The notes under the pieces are model-generated. The model was not told the origin of the DNA and did no database searches. It worked only from the letters and a program-made list of their open reading frames with translations. Positions 13,857 through 21,759 of a stretch of DNA of 21,787 bases are shown here, in pieces; position 1 is the first letter of the stretch; every line of letters begins with the position of its first letter. Location: positions 1-21,787 of IMG/VR virus record IMGVR_UViG_3300043444_000267; one strand, written 5' to 3'. The stretch comes from a virus. Both the position numbers and the translations under genes were made by a program.

Positions 13857-16307
13857 ATGCCAAATTTAACCATCTCCCAACTGCCTGCGGCTGGCCCGAT
13901 ACTCGGGGATGAACTCGTCCCCATCGTTCAGAACGGCCAGACCCTTCGCACGACCGCGCAGGCGCTTGCCGCGTCTCCGTCGCAGTCCCAGACCTTCCTG
14001 ACGCTCAATCAGGAGCCCACTTTGCCCAACAGCCGCCGCCTTTCTGGCGGTACTGGCATCGGTTTGGTCGATGGCGGGGCCTTGTCGACCCTCCAGATCA
14101 CGCTCAACGGCACCTCTGGGGCTTTGGAGGGTGCAGGTACAGGGATCATCGTAAAAACCGGCTCTGGGGCTGTTTCTGCGCGTTCTGTGGCGGTTTCTGG
14201 CACCGGTTTGGCCGTGGCCAACGCATCCGGTGTGTCCGGTAACCCCACTTTGTCGCTGGATGGGCTGATTTCGGCCATTGCGCAGGTCGGCGGCACCGGT
14301 TTGCTGGCCATCCAGAACGGAACCACCGCCGGTGGGGTGCAGATCCTCGGCTACGGCGGTCAGATTCAAGTCAGCAACGGCAACGGGCAGGGCGGAAACC
14401 CCCTGATCCAGCTTGTGGACAACCCGGTCATCCCGGGCACGGCTGGCATGGTTGTCCCGCTGGGCACCAGCGCTCAGGAGCCCGTGGGTACCCCGGGCCA
14501 GTTCCGTTTCAACACCACCTCGCAGACCTTTGACGGGTACGCGGCTGGCCAGTGGCGTCAATTCTCGCTGGCGGGCGGTGTGAGCACCTTTAGCGCGGGC
14601 AACACCGGCTTCACGCCCTCTACCCCTACCTCCGGCGCGGTGACCCTCGACGGCGTCCTGAACGCGGCCCATGGCGGCACCGGTGTGGACAACGGCACCA
14701 GCACCATCACCATCGGCGGCAATCTGGCCTTCTCTGGGGCCTACGGCGTCACGTTCACGGCCACCAACACCACCAGTCTGACCCTGCCTACCACCGGCAC
14801 CTTGGCCACGCTGGCGGGCTCCGAGACCTTGACCAACAAGACGATGTCGGGGTCTTCGAACACGTTTTCGAACATCGCCAACGCCAGCCTAACGAACTCG
14901 TCGGTGACCTACAACGGCGTCACCGTGGCGCTGGGTGCGTCCGGCACGATCACGGCCACCACCACAAACGCGCTGACTGTCGGCACTGGCCTGCAGTTGA
15001 ACTCCGGCACGACGTTCGATGGCTCTGCGGCCAGAACGATCAGCATCGACAGCACCGTCGTGACCCTCACCGGCACCCAGACGCTGACCAACAAGACGCT
15101 GACCTCGCCGGTGATCTCGACCATCGTCAACACTGGCACCCTGACCCTGCCGACCAGCACCGACACGCTGGTGGGCCGCGCCACAACCGACACACTGACC
15201 AATAAGTCGATCAGCGGCTCAACCAACACCCTGAGCAACATCGGAAACGCCTCGCTGACCAACAGTTCGATCACGATCGGCTCGACCTCGGTGTCGCTGG
15301 GCGGCACGATCACCACGTTCGTGGGCACGTCGATCTCTGGATCTGACAACACGCTAACGAACATTGGCAACGGCTCGCTGGTCAATTCGACGATCTCGTT
15401 CACCTACTCCGGCGGCATCTCTGGCTCGTCCTCTGTGGCGCTGGGAAGCTCGAACGCGCTGTCGCTGTCGAACATCCCGAACGCCTCGCTGGCCAACAGC
15501 GCGGTGACCATCGGCACGACATCAATCTCGCTGGGTGCTTCATCGCTGACCCTCGGTGGCCTGACCTCTGTGGCTGTGACGCAAGACCCTGTGTCGGCCT
15601 TGCAGTTGGCCACCAAGCAGTATGTGGACACGCTGGTGTCTTCAGGCATCACCTTCCACACGCCGGTCAAGTACGAGGTGCCCAACAGCACCGGCAACCT
15701 GAATGCCACCTACAACAACGGCACCGCCGGTGTGGGGGCCACGCTGACCAATGCCGGTACGCTCGTCGCTTTCACGCCCGATGGCGTCGTGGCGCAGGCT
15801 GGCGACCGCATCCTGATTTACAACCAGACCAATCAGTTCGAGAACGGCGTCTACACCGTGACCACGGTGGGCAACGGCTCGACCGCTTGGGTGCTGACTC
15901 GCGCCACGGACGCTGACACCTACGCTCTCAAGAGCCCCAACGGGCTGGGTGAGGGTGATGCGTTCTTCATCCAGAGTGGCAACACTGGTGCTGGTGAGAC
16001 CTACGTTTGCAACACGTCGGGCACGATCACATTCGGCACCACGGCGATCACTTTCGCTCAGGTGTCCGCATCGCAGGTTTACTCTGCCGGTACGGGCCTG
16101 ACATTGACGGGAACCCAGTTCAGCCTCTCCACCCCAGTGGCTGTCAATTTGGGTGGATTGGGTTTGTCGAGCTACACCGCAGGAGATCTGATCTATGCGT
16201 CTGCCTCGACGACTTTGTCTAAACTTGCACTGGGGACACAGGGATACGTCCTGACGGCTGGAGCGACTGGGCCGGAATGGAGCGGGATCTCTGGGGGAAC
16301 TTTCTGA
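13857..16307 (+). CDS. Tail fibre protein 1
   Basis: This 816-residue protein is rich in Thr, Ser, Gly, Asn and Leu, like trimeric fibres. The N-terminus (LTISQLPAAGPILGDELVPI) matches a frequent fibre N-terminal domain that may attach to the virion. Residues about 320-570 contain degenerate repeats built on TLTNKT and SNIxNASLTNSS. Residues about 610-750 hold a beta domain (GDRILIYNQTNQFENGVYTV) common in phage fibres. The C-terminus (about 762-816: SSYTAGDLIYAS, TLSKLALGTQGYVLT) resembles the N-terminal module of fibre 2. No enzymatic domain or S74 chaperone is seen. The ATG is one base after the upstream stop codon, implying coupling. It probably carries part of host recognition or links fibre 2 to the neck. 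Confidence 0.85.
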   Translation: MPNLTISQLPAAGPILGDELVPIVQNGQTLRTTAQALAASPSQSQTFLTLNQEPTLPNSRRLSGGTGIGLVDGGALSTLQITLNGTSGALEGAGTGIIVKTGSGAVSARSVAVSGTGLAVANASGVSGNPTLSLDGLISAIAQVGGTGLLAIQNGTTAGGVQILGYGGQIQVSNGNGQGGNPLIQLVDNPVIPGTAGMVVPLGTSAQEPVGTPGQFRFNTTSQTFDGYAAGQWRQFSLAGGVSTFSAGNTGFTPSTPTSGAVTLDGVLNAAHGGTGVDNGTSTITIGGNLAFSGAYGVTFTATNTTSLTLPTTGTLATLAGSETLTNKTMSGSSNTFSNIANASLTNSSVTYNGVTVALGASGTITATTTNALTVGTGLQLNSGTTFDGSAARTISIDSTVVTLTGTQTLTNKTLTSPVISTIVNTGTLTLPTSTDTLVGRATTDTLTNKSISGSTNTLSNIGNASLTNSSITIGSTSVSLGGTITTFVGTSISGSDNTLTNIGNGSLVNSTISFTYSGGISGSSSVALGSSNALSLSNIPNASLANSAVTIGTTSISLGASSLTLGGLTSVAVTQDPVSALQLATKQYVDTLVSSGITFHTPVKYEVPNSTGNLNATYNNGTAGVGATLTNAGTLVAFTPDGVVAQAGDRILIYNQTNQFENGVYTVTTVGNGSTAWVLTRATDADTYALKSPNGLGEGDAFFIQSGNTGAGETYVCNTSGTITFGTTAITFAQVSASQVYSAGTGLTLTGTQFSLSTPVAVNLGGLGLSSYTAGDLIYASASTTLSKLALGTQGYVLTAGATGPEWSGISGGTF
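14820..15560 (+). repeat. Degenerate coding repeats in tail fibre 1
   Basis: About five imperfect units occur in frame. Recognisable copies start near 14821 (ETLTNKTMSGSSNTFSNI), 15079 (QTLTNKTLTSP), 15190 (DTLTNKSISGSTNTLSNI), 15329 (TSISGSDNTLTNI) and 15466 (SLSNIPNASLANSAVTIG). The nucleotide copies have diverged, so these are old protein repeats forming a fibre shaft. Confidence 0.75.
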
Positions 16308-16316
16308 GGAATCGAT

Positions 16317-19300
16317 ATGGCCGCAACAAACTTCACACCGATCCAGCTTTACCACTCGACCACTGCGTCTGCCGCTCCGACGGCTGGCAATCTGGCCAAC
16401 GGTGAACTGGCCATCAACATCACCGACGGCAAGTTGTTCTACAAGGACAACGGCGGTACGGTGCGGGTGCTCGCAACCAAGGGCACAGGCACCATCGGTG
16501 GTTCGAACAACCAAGTCCAGTACAACTCGAGCGGTGCGCTCGCTGGCTCCGCGAACTTCACGTTCGACGGCACGACCGCGACGATCAACACCCTGAACCT
16601 CACCACGGTGCTGGATGAGACCTACGGCGGCACGGGCAACACCTCGTACGCCACCGGTGACCTGCTGTACGCCTCTGCGGCCAACACGCTGTCCAAGCTC
16701 ACTGTGGGCACCAACGGCTACATCCTGACCTCCAACGGAACCATCCCGACGTGGACGGCTGGCTCGAGCATCTCGGTCAACACCGCCACCAACTTGGCTG
16801 GTGGTCTGGCTGGCTCTGTGCCCTACCAGTCCGGCGCTGGCGCGACGACCTTCCTCGGCATTGGCGCGGCCAACCGGGTGCTGACATCCTCTGGCACTGC
16901 ACCACAGTGGGTGACCTCTCTGACGGGCCTCACGGGCGTTTCGTCGTCCGGCTTGACCAACACCAGCCTGACCGCTGGCCGCGTTGTCTACAGCACCACT
17001 GGTGGCGCTCAGACCGATTCTGCGAACCTGACCTTCGACGGCACCACGCTGACCGCCGCTGGCCTTGCCACGGGCGGCGTTTCCACGCTGGATAAACTGG
17101 TCAAGATTGGCGACAGCGGCTTCACCCTGCCTGCTGTGCTGTCTGCCACGGCCCCAGCCAAGCTCTACGTCAGTACCGCGACAGTGACAGACGGCTCGAG
17201 CGCCGCTGGTGCGACCAACACGCTTGGCACGATTGCTTCGCTCGGCTCCACCACGGTGGCCGCATCGAATACTGGCGTGACCTACACCAACCTTGCGACC
17301 TTGTATATCGCAGGCGCTCCGACGGCTGGCACCAACGTCACGATTACCAACCCGTACTCTCTGTACGTTGCTGGAGGAGCATCTTACTTTGGTGGTGGTG
17401 TTACTTATGGCGGCAATCTGACTGTTACCGGAAACCTTCAGGTTGATGGAAACACCACTTTAGGGAATGCAAGCACAGACACTGTGACGGTCAATTCTGC
17501 GGCGTGGACGCTTAACTACGATGTCACCGCGACTATGGCCGCTGGTACTGGTTTAATTACAAGTTCGGCTTCTGCGGTTGTCCCCGGCACTGAGGGTAAC
17601 TACCCGCTTCGTGTTGGGTACACGGGGTACAACGGCTCCCTTGCGTTTGGTGTTGATGCCTCATACGGCTACATCCAAACTTTCAACAGCAAGCCCCTGT
17701 ACATCCAGCCGTCTGGTAATCAAATTCACTTTGGCGACAACGTATTGTTCAAGGGGGCCAACCCTCGCATCAACATGAATGGTAGTGCAACCAATCAGGT
17801 TGCATCTATCGTGAACGGTAACGGCGGCTCTACCGTAATTAAGATTGCCTCTGCTGGCATTCAGTTTGCCAACGACTACGAGACAACTTACACCTACATG
17901 GACTCCGCTGGGACGTACATGTATGACACCAATGCCAACGCTGGTAGCGTGAAATTGTTGGTGACCAATGGAGCAAACGGATTCCCTGTTACTTCTGGGT
18001 CAACCCAGACCTACGGCGCTTTGCGCTTGCGTGGTGGTGACAACGCTGTCTTGGATTTTGGCGTAAACGGCGGCAATGGTTCTTGGATTCAGTCCACAGA
18101 CAAATTGTCTTTGGCAAACTTCTACAACTTGTACCTCAACCCCCGTGGTGGTGACATCAAAATCAACACGGTAAGCACTGCCAATGGCTTTACTGGGTTG
18201 TACCCAAAGATCATGGCTTTGGCGGACAACACCAAAGCAATCGGTGAATTTGTTTCCGGCGGCGGCGGTCGTGGTCTTTATATCCTGTCTTACGGCGCAG
18301 GCTCTGTTGCTTCTGGCAGTGACTTTTATGTGCTGGAGTCAAACGCACTCTCCACCGGAACTTATGGTGCGTACACCTCTATTTCGTCAATGCGCTATCG
18401 TGTCGGTACCGGTTTTTATAGCGACACGCCGCTGTACATTAACAACGGCGGCGGAAGTGTCCTTGTTGGGCCTCCCGATGCCGATTTGTTTAGTGGCGGC
18501 AGTGTTCGTCTCATTGCGAGGACGGCTACAAACGCTTGGCCTGCAACATCTGGAACAACGCAGACTGCCGCCTTGCGGTTGTGCGGTGCGGATAACGCCG
18601 TTCTTGACATGGGCTTGAACAGCGTCAACACTTGGATTCAAGCAACCGACAAGTCTGGCCTGAACAACTACTACTACCTGAACCTCAATCCTCGTGGCGG
18701 GTATGTCGGAATCAATGGCGGCACAAGTACCCCAAGCGATACCCTTCATGTTTTTGCGGCGACAAACTACGGCATAACAATTGCCGCCACAGACAATCCA
18801 ACATTTACGTTGATTGACACCGGAAACTCAACCAGCAAGATTCGCACTGTTGGCGACAACTTCTCGTTCGACACCTACAACATTACGGGTGCCATGCGTA
18901 TCCGTGGTTCTGATGGTCGAGTGACGATTGCGGGTGGCGATAGCTCATATGGGAACTATCTGAACGTTCGGACGCCTTCAAGCATTACAACTGGAACTCA
19001 AGATAGCTACGCACTTGGCGTTGGCGTTGGCTCTTCAAACCAATGGACAGTCGGGACTCTTACTGGCGCGGCAGTTTACATTCAGTCGTGGTCTTCGTTG
19101 CCAATGGTTTTCAACAGCCAAGGCAATGCTGTCTGGTTTCCAGGGTCATATGCCTCTACTACGGGAAGTGCCGCAAACTGTTTCATCGATTCCAACGGTG
19201 AGATCAAGCGATCCACTTCGTCTCTGAAATACAAGCAAGACATCGTGGATGCTGTTCATGGTCTTTCCGAGGTCATGCAGTTGCGCCCGATCACCTACAA

Positions 19301-19541
19301 AGCAAAACCAACATTCAGCAAGAACGACAAAGGCGAGATGATTGCCAACCCCGTGAGCGGCCAAGTGTTCGGCGGTTTGATTGCTGAAGAAGTCCATGCG
19401 CTCGGCTTGACTGAGTTTGTTCAATACGGCCCGGATGGTGATCCCGAAGGACTGGCTTATGGCAACATGGTGTCCTTGTTGACCAAAGCAATCCAGCAAC
19501 TCAAAACTCAATTTGATGCGTATGTCGCATCGCACCCCTGA
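16317..19541 (+). CDS. Tail fibre/receptor-binding protein 2 with S74-type chaperone domain
   Basis: The 1074-residue fibre starts with a short domain (LYHSTTASAAPTAGNLANGE, LAINITDGKLFYKDN) common at fibre N-termini. A module at 101-149 (YGGTGN, SYATGDLLYAS, TNGYILTSN) is shared with the end of fibre 1. The middle holds two copies of a module with ALRL, DNAVLD and NPRGG. The last 109 residues fit the peptidase S74 intramolecular chaperone. Ser966 and Lys971 (STSSLK) keep the Ser-x4-Lys spacing of the self-cleavage site known in endosialidases, and FGGLIAEEVHALGL follows. The domain would help trimer folding and then cut itself off before Ser966. Base composition changes sharply near 17380, suggesting an exchanged distal part. 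GAGGA (16306-16310) precedes the start. It is the best candidate for the receptor-binding protein; no glycan-degrading domain was recognised. Confidence 0.88.
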   Translation: MAATNFTPIQLYHSTTASAAPTAGNLANGELAINITDGKLFYKDNGGTVRVLATKGTGTIGGSNNQVQYNSSGALAGSANFTFDGTTATINTLNLTTVLDETYGGTGNTSYATGDLLYASAANTLSKLTVGTNGYILTSNGTIPTWTAGSSISVNTATNLAGGLAGSVPYQSGAGATTFLGIGAANRVLTSSGTAPQWVTSLTGLTGVSSSGLTNTSLTAGRVVYSTTGGAQTDSANLTFDGTTLTAAGLATGGVSTLDKLVKIGDSGFTLPAVLSATAPAKLYVSTATVTDGSSAAGATNTLGTIASLGSTTVAASNTGVTYTNLATLYIAGAPTAGTNVTITNPYSLYVAGGASYFGGGVTYGGNLTVTGNLQVDGNTTLGNASTDTVTVNSAAWTLNYDVTATMAAGTGLITSSASAVVPGTEGNYPLRVGYTGYNGSLAFGVDASYGYIQTFNSKPLYIQPSGNQIHFGDNVLFKGANPRINMNGSATNQVASIVNGNGGSTVIKIASAGIQFANDYETTYTYMDSAGTYMYDTNANAGSVKLLVTNGANGFPVTSGSTQTYGALRLRGGDNAVLDFGVNGGNGSWIQSTDKLSLANFYNLYLNPRGGDIKINTVSTANGFTGLYPKIMALADNTKAIGEFVSGGGGRGLYILSYGAGSVASGSDFYVLESNALSTGTYGAYTSISSMRYRVGTGFYSDTPLYINNGGGSVLVGPPDADLFSGGSVRLIARTATNAWPATSGTTQTAALRLCGADNAVLDMGLNSVNTWIQATDKSGLNNYYYLNLNPRGGYVGINGGTSTPSDTLHVFAATNYGITIAATDNPTFTLIDTGNSTSKIRTVGDNFSFDTYNITGAMRIRGSDGRVTIAGGDSSYGNYLNVRTPSSITTGTQDSYALGVGVGSSNQWTVGTLTGAAVYIQSWSSLPMVFNSQGNAVWFPGSYASTTGSAANCFIDSNGEIKRSTSSLKYKQDIVDAVHGLSEVMQLRPITYKAKPTFSKNDKGEMIANPVSGQVFGGLIAEEVHALGLTEFVQYGPDGDPEGLAYGNMVSLLTKAIQQLKTQFDAYVASHP
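17961..18152 (+). repeat. Fibre 2 module, copy A
   Basis: In-frame copy reading VTNGANGFPVTSG, then ALRLRGGDNAVLDFG, a TDK turn and YLNPRGG. It matches copy B at 18522-18701 in order and key residues (SG-TQT, ALRL, DNAVLD, WIQ, TDK, LNPRGG). Confidence 0.7.
18522..18701 (+). repeat. Fibre 2 module, copy B
   Basis: In-frame copy reading TATNAWPATSGTTQT, then ALRLCGADNAVLDMG, WIQATDK and NLNPRGG. It shares the layout of copy A but is shorter by four residues and has diverged in sequence, so the duplication is old or the module was acquired twice. Confidence 0.7.
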
Positions 19542-19552
19542 AAGGAAAAATC

Positions 19553-19912
19553 ATGACAGCAACAATGGAATGGATCGTTGAGTCGATGTCTTGCTACCCC
19601 GCTGATGCTGGGGAGTCTGACGTTGTTTTCTCGGTGGCTTGGCGTTGCCGTGGCACACAGATGAACGCCGGGGAGCCTGTAATTGGTTCAATTCCGGGTA
19701 ACCAGAGTGTGACCTACACGGCTGGTTCTCCGTTCACACCCTATGCTGATCTGACTCAGGATCAGGTTCTTGGGTGGATTTGGAAATCTGAATCCAACCC
19801 TGATGGTGTGGACAAAGACGCAATTGAAGCCCAGATTCAAGCGCAGATTGACCGTCGAATCAATCCTCCTGTGGTAACTCCTCCTTTGCCTTGGTCAACC
19901 CCTGCGGCATAA
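19553..19912 (+). CDS. DUF7936-like small phage protein
   Basis: The 119-residue protein has the pattern of a small protein often found after phage fibre genes: MEWIVESMSCYP, VVFSVAWRCRGTQ, a PYADLTQDQVLGWIW motif, an acidic helix (DKDAIEAQIQAQIDRR) and a Pro-rich end (PPVVTPPLPW). I link it to DUF7936 from memory. AAAGGA (19541-19546) lies six bases before the ATG. Suggested roles include a fibre accessory or assembly protein, but none is shown. It ends just before a terminator, so it is probably the last gene of the fibre transcript. Confidence 0.78.
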   Translation: MTATMEWIVESMSCYPADAGESDVVFSVAWRCRGTQMNAGEPVIGSIPGNQSVTYTAGSPFTPYADLTQDQVLGWIWKSESNPDGVDKDAIEAQIQAQIDRRINPPVVTPPLPWSTPAA

Positions 19913-19926
19913 TTAAGAAGGGCATA

Positions 19927-19952
19927 CCGCTGGCCCAAACAGCGGAGTTTTT
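19927..19952 (+). terminator. Rho-independent terminator between fibre and lysis genes
   Basis: CCGCTG (19927-19932) pairs perfectly with CAGCGG (19940-19945) around a seven-base loop, followed by AG and five T (19948-19952). It sits 14 bases after the previous stop codon. The six-pair stem is modest, so termination may be partial. Confidence 0.75.
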
Positions 19953-19964
19953 GGAGATTGAAAA

Positions 19965-20135
19965 ATGGAAAAACTGGCACTTTCAACCAACCTGCTGAAT
20001 GCAATTCTTCAGTACCTCGACACTCGTCCTCACAACGAAGTTCGTCGTCTGATCGATGCGATTCAAGCAGAAGCACAACAAGCCGTTCAGAGCGCTCCTG
20101 CCGCCCCTGACGCCGCTCAAGCCCAGCCGGAGTAA
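19965..20135 (+). CDS. Small conserved phage protein
   Basis: A 56-residue frame (MEKLALSTNLLNAILQYLDT...) begins 12 bases after the terminator, with GGAG (19953-19956) eight bases before the ATG. The helical first half (LLNAILQYLDTRP, then EVRRLIDAIQAEAQ) resembles a small protein common near lysis genes of related phages; the second half is Ala/Pro/Gln-rich. It has no true membrane segment. The next gene starts four bases after its stop codon, so it belongs to the lysis operon. Function unknown. Confidence 0.78.
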   Translation: MEKLALSTNLLNAILQYLDTRPHNEVRRLIDAIQAEAQQAVQSAPAAPDAAQAQPE

Positions 20136-20139
20136 GCGG

Positions 20140-20373
20140 ATGGAAAACCAGCCCCTTTTCAATCTGATCATCACTGCATCCGGTGCGATTGGGGGCTGGA
20201 TGCTTAAAGTCATTTGGGACGCAATACGCGATCTCAAACAAGACATCAGCAATCTCAACAAAGAGATGCACCAAGATTTCGTTCGACGCGATGACTTCAG
20301 TGATGCAGTCAAGCGCATCGAATACATGTGCGAGCGGATCTTCGACAAGCTCGACGGGAAGGCGGACAAGTAA
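20140..20373 (+). CDS. Single-span membrane protein, XhlA-like holin accessory candidate
   Basis: The 77-residue protein has one N-terminal membrane span (about 6-26) and then a charged helical, coiled-coil-like domain. That domain includes DLKQDISNLNKEMHQDFVRR and ends RIFDKLDGKADK, an ending seen in small phage lysis proteins. This layout recalls XhlA-type membrane proteins that work with a holin, but the assignment is inference. ATG 20140 is chosen because it follows the previous stop and GGAG (20129-20132); an earlier in-frame ATG at 20056 lies inside the previous gene. It overlaps the next gene by one base (TAATG). Confidence 0.7.
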   Translation: MENQPLFNLIITASGAIGGWMLKVIWDAIRDLKQDISNLNKEMHQDFVRRDDFSDAVKRIEYMCERIFDKLDGKADK

Positions 20374-20789
20374 TGGAACCCAACGACCTCAAACTGCTCA
20401 AAGCACAAGCCCAAGCCGAACTCAATCGGCTCGAGGCTCAAAGCTCTGCAAAAGAGGTCGCTGGCAAGGCCATCGGCAAGCACGGTCTTGCCTACATCAC
20501 CGCGATTGTGTGCGTGGGTGTGGGGGCCAGCTTGATGCTCGAGGAATCCAAGATCGCCGCAGTCATCGGGCTCGTGTCCGCCGCTCTCACCGCCCTGATC
20601 GCCATGCTCAATGGCATCGCCGGGGCCAATCCCAAGCAGGAGAAGCCTGAGTTCGAGGTGATCAAGTCACTGATCGAGCGCCTCGACCGTCTGGCTGAGA
20701 GGGAGCCTCCAATGACCGTCTCCGTGGATGGTGACAAGGTTACCGTCACCAAGGGGGATGATCAAGTCAAAACCTCGAGGAGTGCATGA
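20373..20789 (+). CDS. Two-span membrane protein, holin candidate
   Basis: The 138-residue protein has an N-terminal helix (Leu/Ala/Gln/Lys-rich, 1-35), two hydrophobic spans (about 38-56, AYITAIVCVGVGASLML, and 61-84, AAVIGLVSAALTALIAML) joined by a short EESK turn, and a charged C-terminal part with a beta-like MTVSVDGDKVTVTK stretch. Two spans with a short turn are typical of class II holins, which make the membrane lesion that lets endolysin reach the wall. Lying two genes before the endolysin supports that. The C-terminal tail is longer than in most class II holins. It starts within the previous stop codon and overlaps the next gene. Confidence 0.68.
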   Translation: MEPNDLKLLKAQAQAELNRLEAQSSAKEVAGKAIGKHGLAYITAIVCVGVGASLMLEESKIAAVIGLVSAALTALIAMLNGIAGANPKQEKPEFEVIKSLIERLDRLAEREPPMTVSVDGDKVTVTKGDDQVKTSRSA

Positions 20790-21286
20790 TGTTCGATCTG
20801 ATCGGTGGTGGAATCCTAGGCTCCCTTCTCGGGGGCATTTTTCGTTTGGCCCCTGAGGTCATCAAATACTTCGACAAGAAGAACGAGCGCCAGCACGAGT
20901 TGGCTATGTTCGACAAGCAGTGCGACCTCGAGAAGGTGCGTGGCCAGATCCGCCTCGAGGAGATCGGTGCCCAGCGCGACATGGCTGTCGATGTGGGCGT
21001 CATGGACGCCTTCAAAGCCGCCATCGACCAGCAGACCGAGATGGTCAGGGCCGCAGGGGGCTGGGTGGCCTCTCTGAGCGCTTCTGTGCGCCCGGTGATG
21101 ACCTACTACCTCCTGCTCCTCTACGGCGTCGCCAAGACCGCCTCCATCGTTCTGGCTCACCTTGCTGGCCAGCCCATGCTCGAGGTGCTCAAAGCCGCGT
21201 GGGGAGTTGATGACATGGCCCTGCTGTCGGGCGTCGTGAACTACTGGATCCTCGACCGCACCTTGGCCAAGAGAGGGCTCGCATGA
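20789..21286 (+). CDS. Membrane protein resembling 3TM (GTA-type) holin
   Basis: The 165-residue protein has a glycine-rich hydrophobic N-terminus (LIGGGILGSLLGGIF, about 4-18), a charged helical middle (28-90), a hydrophobic span (about 104-124, MTYYLLLLYGVAKTASIVL) and a final weaker span (143-155) ending WILDRTLAKR. The SVRPVMTYYL and DRTLAKR pattern recalls the GTA_holin_3TM family, so it may be the holin, or a partner of the two-span protein upstream. ATG 20786 and ATG 20789 are both possible; 20789 is preferred because AGGAG (20778-20782) is six bases before it rather than three. Its stop overlaps the endolysin start (ATGA, 21283-21286), the classic holin-endolysin arrangement. Confidence 0.75.
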   Translation: MFDLIGGGILGSLLGGIFRLAPEVIKYFDKKNERQHELAMFDKQCDLEKVRGQIRLEEIGAQRDMAVDVGVMDAFKAAIDQQTEMVRAAGGWVASLSASVRPVMTYYLLLLYGVAKTASIVLAHLAGQPMLEVLKAAWGVDDMALLSGVVNYWILDRTLAKRGLA

Positions 21287-21741
21287 ATCTGGAGGTTGCC
21301 ACAGAGTTGTGTCGCAGGTTCGAGGGCTTCCGCTCGAAGCCCTACCTGTGCCCTGCTGGCATCCCCACAATTGGCTACGGCTCCACCTTCTACGGTGATG
21401 GCCGCAAGGTAACCCTCGAAGACCCGCCCATGGATGAGCCCACGGCTCGCGCTCTGCTGGTCTCTGAGTTGATGCACCGCTACGCCCCGGGCGTCATTCG
21501 TCAGTGCCCCATCCTGCTCACGTTGGCCATGCAGGCCAATGACTGGGCCAAGCTCAATGCCATCGTGGACTTCGCCTACAACCTCGGCGTGGGGCGCTTG
21601 CAGACCAGCACCTTGAAGCGCAAGATCAACGCGCAGGACTGGGAAGGAGCCAAGGAGCAGTTGATGCTCTGGGTGCGTGGTGGTGGCCGGGTGTTGCCCG
21701 GTCTGGTGGCTCGCCGAAAGGCGGAGTGTGCCTTGTTTTAA
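21283..21741 (+). CDS. Endolysin (GH24 lysozyme, muramidase)
   Basis: The 152-residue enzyme would cut the peptidoglycan backbone between N-acetylmuramic acid and N-acetylglucosamine. The GH24 core is plain: RFEGFRSKPYLCPAGIPTIG with Glu14 as catalytic acid, Cys23 where T4 lysozyme has Asp20, and Thr29 at the third site (the E-x8-C/D-x5-T pattern). FVDFAYNLG-like spacing appears as IVDFAYNLGVG (about 93-103), and the end is LPGLVARRKAECALF. Length is typical. There is no signal peptide or signal-anchor span, so it should need a holin to exit the cytoplasm, matching the membrane proteins just upstream. The start overlaps the upstream stop by four bases. Confidence 0.95.
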   Translation: MNLEVATELCRRFEGFRSKPYLCPAGIPTIGYGSTFYGDGRKVTLEDPPMDEPTARALLVSELMHRYAPGVIRQCPILLTLAMQANDWAKLNAIVDFAYNLGVGRLQTSTLKRKINAQDWEGAKEQLMLWVRGGGRVLPGLVARRKAECALF

Positions 21742-21759
21742 TATGCCATGGAGCCTAAA

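Noticed and set aside
14820-15560. CRISPR-like or DNA-level repeat array
   Set aside because: The repeats are in frame, diverged and without constant spacers; they are fibre shaft protein repeats.
15642-16514. 290-residue - strand frame across the fibre 1/fibre 2 junction
   Set aside because: It spans two well-supported fibre genes in antisense and shows no recognisable motif or ribosome site.
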